Below are positions 1 to 8,279 of a DNA stretch of 14,884 nt, piece after piece. The stretch is from Bacteroidota bacterium (GTDB lineage Bacteria; Bacteroidota; Bacteroidia; Chitinophagales; Chitinophagaceae): NCBI GenBank assembly GCA_028875955.1, contig JAGWTX010000008.1, forward strand, positions 1 through 14,884. The letters run 5' to 3'. The notes under the pieces are model-generated. The model was not told the origin of the DNA. It saw only the letters and a program-made list of their open reading frames with translations, and made no database searches. The position numbers were made by a program, and so were the translations under genes. The stretch's first letter is position 1, and each line of letters begins with the position of its first letter.

Positions 1-627
1 TACACCATCACCCAATTCGAGTATGGAAATATCAAAAGTTCCACCCCCCAGATCGAAAACGGCAATCTTCTGATCGGCATGTTTTTTATCCAGACCATAC
101 GCCAAAGCGGCAGCAGTGGGTTCATTTACAATCCTTCTCACGGTCAGACCGGCGATTTCACCGGCTTCCTTGGTAGCCTGGCGCTGCGCATCATTGAAGT
201 AAGCGGGAACGGTGATAACCGCTTCAGTTACCTCATGACCCAGATAATCTTCTGCTGTTTTCTTCATTTTCTGAAGGATCATGGCAGAGATCTCCTGCGG
301 GGTATACAAACGGTCTTCAATCGCTACCCGAACCGTATTATTGTCACCTTTGGCAACTTTATAGCTCCAGTGACTGATTTCTTCAGTCACTTCGTCGTAA
401 CGGCGACCCATAAAACGCTTTACACTACTGATGGTGTTATGCGGGTTGGTGATCGCCTGTCTTTTGGCAGGATCTCCCACTTTACGCTCACCATTTTTCA
501 GAAATGCCACTACCGAAGGGGTGGTTCTGCGCCCCTCATCGTTGGCAATTACTACCGGCTCGTTACCTTCCATAACGGCCACACAACTGTTCGTTGTTCC
601 AAGGTCAATTCCTATTATTTTGCCCAT
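1..627 (-). CDS. dnaK: Molecular chaperone DnaK (Hsp70), N-terminal 209 residues, runs off the left edge
   Basis: Hsp70 chaperone that binds exposed hydrophobic peptides in the cytoplasm in an ATP-driven cycle with DnaJ and GrpE. Only the first part of the nucleotide-binding domain is present. It begins MGKIIGIDLGTTNSC, the phosphate-1 loop of Hsp70/actin ATPases (residues 6-15). It continues with GRRTTPSVVAF (about 32-42), VPAYFNDAQRQATKEAG (140-156), IVNEPTAAALAYGLDK (167-181) and the phosphate-2 loop FDLGGGTFDIS (191-201), all hallmark Hsp70 blocks. The reading frame is intact up to base 1, so the break is only the window edge; the family is about 630-640 residues, so roughly two thirds of the gene lies to the left. 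The ATG at 625-627 is the canonical start. I found no convincing heat-shock operator or consensus -7 box in the 277 bases upstream. The identification is essentially certain. Confidence 0.98.
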   Translation of the reverse strand, partial: MGKIIGIDLGTTNSCVAVMEGNEPVVIANDEGRRTTPSVVAFLKNGERKVGDPAKRQAITNPHNTISSVKRFMGRRYDEVTEEISHWSYKVAKGDNNTVRVAIEDRLYTPQEISAMILQKMKKTAEDYLGHEVTEAVITVPAYFNDAQRQATKEAGEIAGLTVRRIVNEPTAAALAYGLDKKHADQKIAVFDLGGGTFDISILELGDGV

Positions 628-904
628 AACTGTTGAATTTCAGATGAATAATCAATTATTCTTGTCAATACCCATGCCATCCCACAGAAAATGCAAAATT
701 GTCAGCCCAAATCCGGGATGCGTCACATTATTACAGGTTATCATATGTAAAACTGAGTTTTTGGCAGAATCATTTTCCCGAAATGATTATAAATAGTAGT
801 TTTAAGAACCCCCTGCTATGAGGCTGATGCCTTTGCCGGGGTAGTAGTACCCTAACAACAATACGTCGGATACCCGTTTACTAACCACGGCATCAACCCA
901 TAGT
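628..904. other. Divergent intergenic region between dnaK and the DUF5686 gene
   Basis: These 277 bases should hold the promoters for dnaK (leftward) and the DUF5686 gene (rightward). I see no full TAnnTTTG box in either direction. The nearest are TGCCTTTG at 828-835 on plus, one mismatch, and CAATTTTG on minus near 697, one mismatch; neither has a TTTG at the expected distance. A short hairpin GGGTA-GTAG-TACCC lies at 838-852. Short open frames here are not gene-like. Confidence 0.4.
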
Positions 905-3451
905 GTGAGCAGAACCCATTATAATTGCAGGACATTCCTCTTTTTCTGTGCCCTGTTATTGAGTACACAGAACTATGCCCAACTGGGGACGCTCAGGGGT
1001 AGAATCATGAATGATTTTACCAAAGAACCGGTATCCTTTGCCAGCATCTACTGGAAAAGAGCCGGATTCGGCACCACCAGTGACTCTGCAGGTAATTTTC
1101 TCCTCAGATTCAGTCAGCACCAGATCGACACCCTTGTTGTCAGCTATGTGGGATACCTGGATGTATATCGGGCCATACGCAAATCCAATCAGGACACAAA
1201 CCGGATCCAATTGCTTCTGAAAGAACTCAAACAGGACAATACGGTTACCGTCAGGTCAAAATTCAGCAAAGGGCTTCGCTGGTGGAAGTTAATCGTATCC
1301 CATAAACCCGAAAACAACCCCTACCGGTATGGGAATTACGCCTATGAGCTGTATAATAAACTGGAACTGGATATCAGTAATATCAGTCCCACCTATTTTA
1401 CCGACAAAAAGCTTCTTCGCCCCTTTGCGTTTGTGATGGATAATATTGACAGTGTAACTGACAGTAAACCGTTTTTACCGGTATATATGACAGAGGCTTT
1501 GTCGGATTATTATTATTCGGTCGATCCCCACAAGGTCCGGGAAGAGATCAAAGCTGCCAAAACAGATGGCCTGAAAAATGAAAGCATTCTTCAATTCATC
1601 GGGGGAATCAATGCTAAGGTCAATGTCTATGAGAACATTACCAATGCGTTGGGCAAGGAATTCATCAGTCCGCTTAGCAGCGTAGGCGACAAATATTATA
1701 ATTATAAGGGTGCTGATACGCAATATATTTCCGGACAGCGTTACCTGCATTTATTGTTTACCCCCAAAAGTGAAGGTGAGAATACATTCAGCGGTGACTG
1801 CTGGATCCATGGCGGCAATTGGGGCATCTATCAGATCAACATGAATATCTCTGCCACGGCCAATATCAATTATGTAAACCGTTTGAGCATATTCCAGGAA
1901 TTCAGGCTCAGACCCGATAGTAGCTGGATGTTTTCCAGGGACAAAACCGTTATCGATTTTTCGCCCTTCAAAAAAGACAAGGTTTCCTTTATCGCCAGAA
2001 GAACGAGCACCTATAAGGATGTGCGGGTAAACGACCCTTCCGTACTTGCGAAACTTGCTGAAAATCATCAGAAGGAAGAGCTGGTGATTGCTGAAAATGC
2101 CAGAAACAAAGAGCCGGGTTTCTGGGATACCACCAGACACGAAATACTGTCTGTCAATGAGAAAAAAGTATACCATATGATGGACACCATCAAAACCATT
2201 CCTGCTTTTATCCGGTATACAAAAGTCCTTACATTTATTTTTGACGGACACAAAAAATTCGGAGCCATTGAAATCGGTCCCTGGTATAAATGGATCAGTG
2301 GCAACCAGCTCGAGAGGATCAGAACCCGTTTCGATTTGGGCACAACGGATCTGTTCAATAAATACCTGCGTTTACACGGGTATCTCGCCTATGGTTTCAA
2401 AGATGCCAAACTAAAGGGCCGGTTTGACATCAGCTACCGTTTACCCGGCGATCGCGGAATCAGTCTTTTTGCGTCCTATACCCATGACCTTGACAATGGC
2501 AGGACACGTTACAATGATGAGGACATCACTACCGACAATATTTTCAGCCAGTTGATCAGAAGACCCAATGTAAAACAAAAGTTTCTGGGGGTGGATGAAT
2601 ACAAGTTTCTGGCCAACAAGGAATGGAAAAACAAATTATCGGTACAGACATTTTTTACCCGGACAGATTACGAGACCTTTAACCCATTGCCGAACCGGAG
2701 ATCTTTGCTAACCCATGCTTTTCAGGATGAACTGACCAGTTCAGAACTGGGTGTAAAATTCCGCTACGCTCCTGGAGAAAAAACGATTGCCAGCCACAGA
2801 AAAACCAGAACCCTTAAATCCAACCAGCCGGTCGTGGAATTCAGGGCTGCTTATGGAATTCCGGATGTATTGGGATCTAATTATGAATACCAGCGGATCG
2901 GGTTGTCGGTCACGCATGTTACCCGCATACCCAGATGGGGCAAGATTAACTATATGTGGTATGCAGGTAAGATATTTTCACAGGAACCATTACCCTTTAT
3001 GCTGACAGAAATACATCCCGGGAATGAGATCTATTATTACAACAAACAGTCCTTCAACCTGATGAACCGTTTTGAATACATCAGCGACCAATTCATGGGA
3101 ATCAATATTGAACATAACCTGGAAAAAAAACTGTTGAACAAGCTAAAGTTTATGCGCAAATCAAATATGCGCCAGTTCTGGAACCTGAAATCTGTCTGGG
3201 GAAACCTCTCGGACATCAACCGGAAACTGAACATTCAGGATTATTATTATGAATACCGGATGCGTTCACTCAGGGGAGGATTTTACACCGAGATTGGTAC
3301 CGGCTTTGAAAATATCTTCAAACTTTTGCGCATTGATCTTGTTTGGCGGTTTGCCCCCCTGCGTAACATACCCGCGGGTATGAACCCCGCCCTTTTCAAA
3401 TCCCGGGTAAACGACTTTGGTGTTTTTGGCAGCGTACATCTACAATTATAA
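905..3451 (+). CDS. DUF5686 family outer-membrane protein with N-terminal carboxypeptidase-like regulatory domain
   Basis: Exported 848-residue protein typical of Bacteroidota; its biochemical role is not established. Residues 1-25 form a signal peptide: basic start, hydrophobic TFLFFCALLLS, likely cut after NYA. Residues about 28-107 are a carboxypeptidase D regulatory-like beta-sandwich (LRGRIMNDFTKEPVSFASI, then GTTSDSAGNFLL and VVSYVGY), a module common at the N-terminus of Bacteroidota outer-membrane proteins. The rest fits DUF5686, with alternating polar/aromatic strands towards the end as in a beta-barrel (for example DISYRLPGDRGISLFASYTH) and a final strand FGVFGSVHLQL, so an outer-membrane location is inferred. 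The start is GTG at 905: a TAG stop lies immediately before it in frame, and the next in-frame ATG (residue 35) would remove the signal peptide. The next gene begins 65 bases downstream on the same strand and may be co-transcribed. Confidence 0.85.
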   Translation: MSRTHYNCRTFLFFCALLLSTQNYAQLGTLRGRIMNDFTKEPVSFASIYWKRAGFGTTSDSAGNFLLRFSQHQIDTLVVSYVGYLDVYRAIRKSNQDTNRIQLLLKELKQDNTVTVRSKFSKGLRWWKLIVSHKPENNPYRYGNYAYELYNKLELDISNISPTYFTDKKLLRPFAFVMDNIDSVTDSKPFLPVYMTEALSDYYYSVDPHKVREEIKAAKTDGLKNESILQFIGGINAKVNVYENITNALGKEFISPLSSVGDKYYNYKGADTQYISGQRYLHLLFTPKSEGENTFSGDCWIHGGNWGIYQINMNISATANINYVNRLSIFQEFRLRPDSSWMFSRDKTVIDFSPFKKDKVSFIARRTSTYKDVRVNDPSVLAKLAENHQKEELVIAENARNKEPGFWDTTRHEILSVNEKKVYHMMDTIKTIPAFIRYTKVLTFIFDGHKKFGAIEIGPWYKWISGNQLERIRTRFDLGTTDLFNKYLRLHGYLAYGFKDAKLKGRFDISYRLPGDRGISLFASYTHDLDNGRTRYNDEDITTDNIFSQLIRRPNVKQKFLGVDEYKFLANKEWKNKLSVQTFFTRTDYETFNPLPNRRSLLTHAFQDELTSSELGVKFRYAPGEKTIASHRKTRTLKSNQPVVEFRAAYGIPDVLGSNYEYQRIGLSVTHVTRIPRWGKINYMWYAGKIFSQEPLPFMLTEIHPGNEIYYYNKQSFNLMNRFEYISDQFMGINIEHNLEKKLLNKLKFMRKSNMRQFWNLKSVWGNLSDINRKLNIQDYYYEYRMRSLRGGFYTEIGTGFENIFKLLRIDLVWRFAPLRNIPAGMNPALFKSRVNDFGVFGSVHLQL

Positions 3452-3516
3452 TTTTCTTCAATTCTGTAACGCATAACCGGAAGGGGAAACCTTCTCCCGA
3501 TAGTATCTTTATCATT

Positions 3517-5718
3517 ATGAAATCAGTATTCACAATCTGTGGTTTGCTCCTGACCGGTCTTTTGGTTCAGGCAAATACCGTTGATATCAGATCGGGTATG
3601 GTGATACGTGCATCCGTCCAGTTTACGGCAAAGTATTACCACCTGAATGCCGGGAAAGGGCTGGATAATCCGATACTCATCATTGAAGGGAAAAATATCA
3701 CCGTTGATTTTAACCAGGCCGTGTTACAGGGTTCAAACGACAAAAACAGACCCGATGAAATGTATGGGCTTGCCATCCTGATCAGAAAGGGATCTGAAAA
3801 CATTGTTATCAAAAACGCCCATATCCATGGATATAAAATCGGCATCCTTGCAGACAGTGTCCGTAACCTGACCATCGATCAATCTGACCTGAGCTATAAC
3901 TGGCGGCAGCATTTGCAAAGTAACCGGCTAAGGGAGGATATCAGCGACTGGATGAGTTATCATCACAATGAAAACGATGAATGGCTGAGATACGGGGCCG
4001 CTATCTACCTGAAGAATTGCAACAGGGCAACCGTTACCAACACCACAGTTATGGATGGCCAATGTGCCTTACTCATGACAAGATGTGACAATGCTATTAT
4101 CAGAGACAACAGTTTCACATTTAATTCGGGAATTGGGATCGGGTTGTATAGAAGCAGTAATAATTCCATATACCACAACCGGCTGGATTTCAATGTCAGG
4201 GGTTTTAGTTTCGGCAATTACCAACGCGGTCAGGATAGTGCGGCGCTGCTGCTGTTTGAACAGTGCAATAATAACATCATCGCATTCAACACAGCTACCC
4301 ACAGTGGGGACGGGTTTTTCCTTTGGGCAGGACAGTCCACGCTGGATACGGGTATGGGCGGATGCAATGATAATATCATCTATGGCAATGATTTTTCCTT
4401 TGCCCCCACCAATGGTGTGGAAGTTACTTTCAGCAGGAACCTGGTTATGAAAAACAGGATCACGGATTGCGATTATGGTATCTGGGGCGGTTATAGTTAT
4501 GAGTCAGATTTCACAGACAATACCTTCGCCAATAACCGGATTGGCATCGGTATAGAACACGGACAGGATAACAATATCGCACTGAACCGCTTTACAAACG
4601 ACCAGACAGGCATCAAGCTTTGGTCCGGGGAAGAGCAACCTTCCGACTGGGTCTATCCGAAGAAAAAAAATACCGATAGCCGCAATTACTGGATCGCTGC
4701 CAATGGTTTTACCATGACACCCGTGGCATTTGACATCATGGGAACCGATACCGTCGTATTCAGTGGTAACACCCGGTTAGGCGTACAGCAACATTTTGTA
4801 CTGGGCGACAGAAACCAGAATATAGACAGTTCGCGGGAAGAAGATGTATTGGATATGGATTATCAGCCGGATGAGAGAATCCGGAAATTGGGTATCACGG
4901 AAAGACCGGCAGAAATCCTCCCATCGGGTAAAAAAGAAATACGGGTTACCGAATGGGGGCCCTACGATTTTCAGTATCCCTTACTCTGGTTAAACCATGT
5001 GGACAGCAGCGGTTTATATTATTTTGATATCCTGGGTCCCGGTGGACAATGGACAGTCGGGGATCTGCAGGGTTTTCAGATCATGGAGAAAGGGGATGGA
5101 AAATTCCCGTCTACCATAACGGTAAAAGCAGATTCAACGGTTACGGAAAGAAGTATCCGACTGCATTATCAGGGTCCCGGCTTTTTGGATGCATTCGGCA
5201 ACAAACAGGATAGTTCATCTGCGAGGGATTTCACCTATTCCGAATTTGACCCTCATCCCATATGGTCGGTTAGCTGGTATAGATGGGATGCAGCGCATGA
5301 TCCGGATAATGACTTTACAAAATTTTCAGAAATCCTGAATGGTCCTGCTTTCCTTTCAACCCAAACGGATAAACTGGATTATACCTGGTGGGGACCGGTT
5401 GAAAAAGGATTCCCTGCAGATTCTTTTGCAACCGTGGCTGTTGCAAAAATGCAGCTCAAAAAAAACAACTATTCCATAGGTATAACGGCAGATGATTATG
5501 TAAAACTGTTTATTGATGGCAGGGAACTGATCCATGCCTGGGATGCAGCCAGTACGGCGCTTGATGAGAATACCCATCACAGGATACAGGTAAGCTTATC
5601 GGAAGGCATGCATGAATTCAGGATTGTTCAGGCAGAAAAAACGGGTCTGGCAACCCTACAATTCTATATGCAACCGGCGGAAGGATTCAGGTACGTTCCA
5701 CCGAAGGTCGAAAAGTGA
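3517..5718 (+). CDS. Secreted right-handed parallel beta-helix protein with C-terminal PA14-like domain
   Basis: 733 residues. The start MKSVFTICGLLLTGLLVQANT is a signal peptide, so the protein is exported. From about residue 45 to 430 it carries repeated beta-helix coils of the NosD/pectate-lyase kind, seen as recurring N-rich turns such as NIVIKNAHIHGYKIGI, NAIIRDNSFTFNSGIGIGLY, NNIIAFNTATHSGDGFFLW and NNIALNRFTNDQTGIKLW. This fold usually binds or cleaves polysaccharide, but I cannot name catalytic residues. Residues about 580-725 resemble a PA14 domain, especially NYSIGITADDYVKLFIDGREL followed by EGMHEFRIV, a common carbohydrate-binding module. A sugar-directed surface or periplasmic role is therefore inferred. 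The start ATG at 3517 is the first in frame that keeps the signal peptide. Its last 32 bases overlap the 3' end of the convergent GtrA gene. A weak -7-like TATCTTTA lies just upstream of the start. Confidence 0.82.
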   Translation: MKSVFTICGLLLTGLLVQANTVDIRSGMVIRASVQFTAKYYHLNAGKGLDNPILIIEGKNITVDFNQAVLQGSNDKNRPDEMYGLAILIRKGSENIVIKNAHIHGYKIGILADSVRNLTIDQSDLSYNWRQHLQSNRLREDISDWMSYHHNENDEWLRYGAAIYLKNCNRATVTNTTVMDGQCALLMTRCDNAIIRDNSFTFNSGIGIGLYRSSNNSIYHNRLDFNVRGFSFGNYQRGQDSAALLLFEQCNNNIIAFNTATHSGDGFFLWAGQSTLDTGMGGCNDNIIYGNDFSFAPTNGVEVTFSRNLVMKNRITDCDYGIWGGYSYESDFTDNTFANNRIGIGIEHGQDNNIALNRFTNDQTGIKLWSGEEQPSDWVYPKKKNTDSRNYWIAANGFTMTPVAFDIMGTDTVVFSGNTRLGVQQHFVLGDRNQNIDSSREEDVLDMDYQPDERIRKLGITERPAEILPSGKKEIRVTEWGPYDFQYPLLWLNHVDSSGLYYFDILGPGGQWTVGDLQGFQIMEKGDGKFPSTITVKADSTVTERSIRLHYQGPGFLDAFGNKQDSSSARDFTYSEFDPHPIWSVSWYRWDAAHDPDNDFTKFSEILNGPAFLSTQTDKLDYTWWGPVEKGFPADSFATVAVAKMQLKKNNYSIGITADDYVKLFIDGRELIHAWDAASTALDENTHHRIQVSLSEGMHEFRIVQAEKTGLATLQFYMQPAEGFRYVPPKVEK

Positions 5719-6190
5719 AATTCTTCTGTGTGAGATAACTGAACACGACAACAAAAACGGTTGTCAGGATCTTGGAAGGGGTGGGATACCAGCCAAACTC
5801 TTCTACAAATAATTTAAGAAATCCGTAATTCAGGAATAAACAGCCCAGCACCACCAGGAAATATTTTCCCAATTGTTCCCTTTTTGCAACCGAGGTTTCC
5901 TGAAACACAACATATCTGCTCAGATAAAAACCGATCGGGAATGTGATACAAAAGCCAATCAGAAACGCAGCGATATAGCCACTGATGGTAAGAAAGGGCA
6001 GATGTACCGCCTGCTTTTTCAGGATGAAATTATAGGAAACAAAGAAAAGCGAAATATCCAGACAGGTATTAAATCCGCCACAGGCCGCATACCGAAAAGT
6101 TTGCAATGGCATCAGCTTCCGGAATAAGGGATAAAAAAAATCCACAAATTTCAGAATTGCACCACGTATGTATTCATGCACCTTTAGCAT
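5687..6190 (-). CDS. GtrA family membrane protein
   Basis: 167-residue polytopic inner-membrane protein of the GtrA family, whose members are thought to move lipid-linked sugars (such as undecaprenyl-phosphate glucose) across the membrane or to assist cell-wall and surface polysaccharide glycosylation. Four hydrophobic segments are visible at about residues 37-57, 65-97, 107-130 and 139-155. Family features seen include the opening FRYAACGGFNTCLDISLFF, the central GFYLSRYVVF and the closing YLTQKNFTF. A stretch of about 30 residues, partly hydrophobic and partly basic, precedes the first segment. The ATG at 6188-6190 is 58 bases from the divergent argS start. Its 3' end overlaps the coding end of the convergent beta-helix gene. 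The substrate cannot be told from sequence, and no glycosyltransferase partner sits beside it. Confidence 0.85.
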   Translation of the reverse strand: MLKVHEYIRGAILKFVDFFYPLFRKLMPLQTFRYAACGGFNTCLDISLFFVSYNFILKKQAVHLPFLTISGYIAAFLIGFCITFPIGFYLSRYVVFQETSVAKREQLGKYFLVVLGCLFLNYGFLKLFVEEFGWYPTPSKILTTVFVVVFSYLTQKNFTFRPSVERT

Positions 6191-6220
6191 ATCTGGCAGC
6201 GAAGGTAGGGCTTAATTGGT

Positions 6221-6228
6221 TACTTTTG
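6221..6228 (+). promoter_or_regulatory. Probable -7 promoter box for argS (TACTTTTG)
   Basis: Exact match to the Bacteroidota -7 consensus TAnnTTTG, 20 bases before the argS ATG. No TTTG is present at the usual -33 spacing, so the call rests on the -7 element and its position. Confidence 0.5.
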
Positions 6229-6248
6229 CCTGCTGAAAACCAGATTAC

Positions 6249-8036
6249 ATGAGCGCTGTTTTGAAAATAAAAGAAGTCACATCATTGGCAATCAATCAAT
6301 TATATGATTGTCAATTGGTGCCAGGCGATATTTTGGTGAATGCCACCAAACCCGAATTTGAAGGGGATTATACCGTGGTTTTATTTGCATTTATCAAACA
6401 GCTGAAAATGTCTCCAGAACAGCTGGGACAGGAATTGGGACAGAAAATTCTTTCTGAACATCCAAACCTGTTTACGGGTTTCAATGTCATCAAAGGCTTT
6501 TTGAACTTCACCTTATCCGATAGGTACTGGTATGCTTTTCTGCAGGATTCCGCAGACAAAACCCATTATGGAACCGCTGAACCGAACGGGCAGAAAGTGA
6601 TGGTCGAATACTCATCACCCAATACCAACAAACCCCTCCACCTCGGGCACTTACGAAATAATTTTTTGGGCAGAAGTATTGCTGAAATCCTGAAGGCGGA
6701 CGGATATGAGGTAACCAAAACCTGTATTGTCAATGACCGCGGGATTCATATTTGTAAAAGCATGATCGCCTGGCAATGGTTTGCCAACGGTGCGACCCCG
6801 GAATCAACCCATACCAAGGGGGATCATTTTGTGGGTGATTACTATGTAAAGTTCAATGATGTTTTTAAACAGCAGGTAGAAACCTTACTGGCAGCCGGAA
6901 AATCCAAAGAGGAGGCAGAAAAAGAAGCCCCCATCATGAAAGCTACCCAGCAAATGCTGTTGGACTGGGAAGCGGGGAAACCGGAAGTAATGGAACTATG
7001 GAAAAAAATGAACAGTTGGGTATATGCAGGTTTTGAAGAGACCTACCAGCGGATCGGGAGTGATTTTGACAAGACCTATTATGAAAGCAATACGTATCTG
7101 TTGGGAAAAGACCTGGTGGAAAGCGGACTGGCCAGCGGGGTGTTTTTTCAGAAACCGGATGGCAGTGTGTGGATAGATCTGACCGGAGACGGGCTGGATG
7201 AAAAACTGGTAAGAAGAAAGGATGGGACTTCCGTCTATATCACACAGGATATTGGCCTAGCCGTTCAGAAACAAAAGGAATTCAAAGCCAGTCAGAGTAT
7301 CTATGTGGTGGGAGACGAGCAGAATTATCATTTCAAAGTATTGAAACTCATCTGTCAGAAATTACAGCTTCCTGCAGCAGATGGTATCTATCACCTGAGT
7401 TATGGCATGGTGGAACTCCCTACCGGAAAAATGAAAAGCAGGGAGGGAACCGTGGTGGATGCAGATGACCTGGTTGCAGAAATGGTCAATATCGCCAGAC
7501 AAAAAACCGAGGAATTGGGAAAGGTGAAAGACTTTACCCGGGAAGAGCTGGAAGAGCTGTATGATATCATCGGCCTGGGGGCCCTGAAATTTTTCCTTTT
7601 ACGGGTTGACCCTAAAAAGAAAATGGTGTTCAATCCGGAGGAAAGCATCGATTTTCATGGTTTTACCGGACCCTTTATCCAATATACCCATGCCCGTATC
7701 AAGAGTATCCTGAGAAAGTCGGCACAAACCGATCCCGGAGATAAGGAAATTGTCTATACACAGCCCTTGCTTCCACTGGAGAAAGAATTGACATTGCAAT
7801 TGGAGATGTTCCCTTCGGTTTTACAGGAGGCCGCCCAAGAGCACGATCCCTCCAAAGTGGCGATATATGTATTTAACCTGGCAAAAACATTCAATTCCTT
7901 TTATACCGAACATTCCATTGGCAATGCGGAAAACGGGGAGAAAAAGGAACTGAGGCTTCGCCTGTCACGATTTACGGCGCAGGTGATAAAAACCAGCATG
8001 CAGGTTCTTGGGATCAGGGTACCTGAGCGGATGTAA
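6249..8036 (+). CDS. argS: Arginine--tRNA ligase
   Basis: Cytoplasmic class I aminoacyl-tRNA synthetase that charges tRNA-Arg with arginine using ATP. At 595 residues it matches the Bacteroidota form. Residues about 1-90 are the N-terminal additional domain that contacts the tRNA D-loop. The catalytic Rossmann fold follows, with the signature SPNTNKPLHLGHLRN at 123-137, in which HLGH (131-134) is the HIGH motif. VYITQDIGLA (329-338) and YVVGDEQNYHF (352-362) are typical of ArgRS. KMKSREGTVV (394-403) stands in the KMSKS position; this variant reads like the usual form in this phylum. Residues about 477-595 are the DALR anticodon-binding helical domain, ending MQVLGIRVPERM. The ATG at 6249 follows a good -7 box. 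The tRNA downstream is a leucine tRNA with its own apparent promoter, so the pairing is probably only positional. Confidence 0.98.
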   Translation: MSAVLKIKEVTSLAINQLYDCQLVPGDILVNATKPEFEGDYTVVLFAFIKQLKMSPEQLGQELGQKILSEHPNLFTGFNVIKGFLNFTLSDRYWYAFLQDSADKTHYGTAEPNGQKVMVEYSSPNTNKPLHLGHLRNNFLGRSIAEILKADGYEVTKTCIVNDRGIHICKSMIAWQWFANGATPESTHTKGDHFVGDYYVKFNDVFKQQVETLLAAGKSKEEAEKEAPIMKATQQMLLDWEAGKPEVMELWKKMNSWVYAGFEETYQRIGSDFDKTYYESNTYLLGKDLVESGLASGVFFQKPDGSVWIDLTGDGLDEKLVRRKDGTSVYITQDIGLAVQKQKEFKASQSIYVVGDEQNYHFKVLKLICQKLQLPAADGIYHLSYGMVELPTGKMKSREGTVVDADDLVAEMVNIARQKTEELGKVKDFTREELEELYDIIGLGALKFFLLRVDPKKKMVFNPEESIDFHGFTGPFIQYTHARIKSILRKSAQTDPGDKEIVYTQPLLPLEKELTLQLEMFPSVLQEAAQEHDPSKVAIYVFNLAKTFNSFYTEHSIGNAENGEKKELRLRLSRFTAQVIKTSMQVLGIRVPERM

Positions 8037-8131
8037 CCAGAAAGTTGTTCACAACCGGAAATTCAGAAAGCGGTTATCATTTTACAAGGATTTCTCTGGA
8101 TAACTGCTAGGAATCATACCTGTTTTTCCTT

Positions 8132-8139
8132 TACATTTG
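8132..8139 (+). promoter_or_regulatory. Probable -7 promoter box for tRNA-Leu (TACATTTG)
   Basis: Exact match to TAnnTTTG, 25 bases before the mature tRNA 5' end. No clear TTTG is seen at -33. Transcription would start at or just after the palindrome at 8144-8159. Confidence 0.5.
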
Positions 8140-8143
8140 CCCT

Positions 8144-8159
8144 CCCGGTGATCACCGGG
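8144..8159. repeat. Perfect 16-bp palindrome (CCCGGTGATCACCGGG) in the tRNA-Leu leader
   Basis: The 16 bases are identical to their own reverse complement, with no spacer. The site lies between the -7 box and the tRNA, ending 4 bases before the mature 5' end. It could be a dimeric repressor site overlapping the transcription start, or a short leader hairpin. Neither role is shown by the sequence alone. Confidence 0.6.
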
Positions 8160-8163
8160 TAAA

Positions 8164-8249
8164 GCGGAGGTGGCGAAATTGGTAGACGCACTACTTTGAG
8201 GTGGTAGCGCCTTTAACCGGGCGTGGGAGTTCGAATCTCCTCTTCCGCA
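8164..8249 (+). tRNA. tRNA-Leu (anticodon GAG)
   Basis: The full cloverleaf can be folded by hand. The acceptor stem GCGGAGG (8164-8170) pairs with CTTCCGC (8242-8248), one G-T wobble, discriminator A at 8249. D stem GCG/CGC at 8173-8175 and 8187-8189 with loop AAATTGGTAGA. Anticodon stem CTACT/GGTAG (8191-8195, 8203-8207) with loop TTGAGGT, giving anticodon GAG at 8198-8200. A long variable arm (about 8208-8224, CGCC/GGGCG) marks a class II tRNA. T stem GGGAG/CTCCT with loop TTCGAAT. Anticodon GAG and the long arm identify leucine, reading CUC and CUU. The 3' CCA is not encoded; CAA follows the discriminator. It is a single-gene unit with a -7 box upstream and a terminator directly downstream. 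Confidence 0.97.
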
Positions 8250-8250
8250 C

Positions 8251-8278
8251 AAACCTGACTATTTTGTCAGGTTTTTTT
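8251..8278 (+). terminator. Rho-independent terminator of tRNA-Leu
   Basis: Stem AAACCTGAC (8251-8259) pairs with GTCAGGTTT (8266-8274) around the loop TATTTT, and the T run continues to 8278. It starts two bases after the tRNA ends and fits a classic terminator. Confidence 0.88.
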
Positions 8279-8279
8279 A

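Noticed and set aside
79..796. Open frames on plus opposite dnaK and its upstream region
   Set aside because: They lie mostly antisense to an unmistakable Hsp70 coding sequence and match no protein family.
8164..8278. tRNA-Leu as an integration site for a mobile element
   Set aside because: No integrase, and I found no second copy of the tRNA 3' end in the window that would mark an attachment-site repeat.
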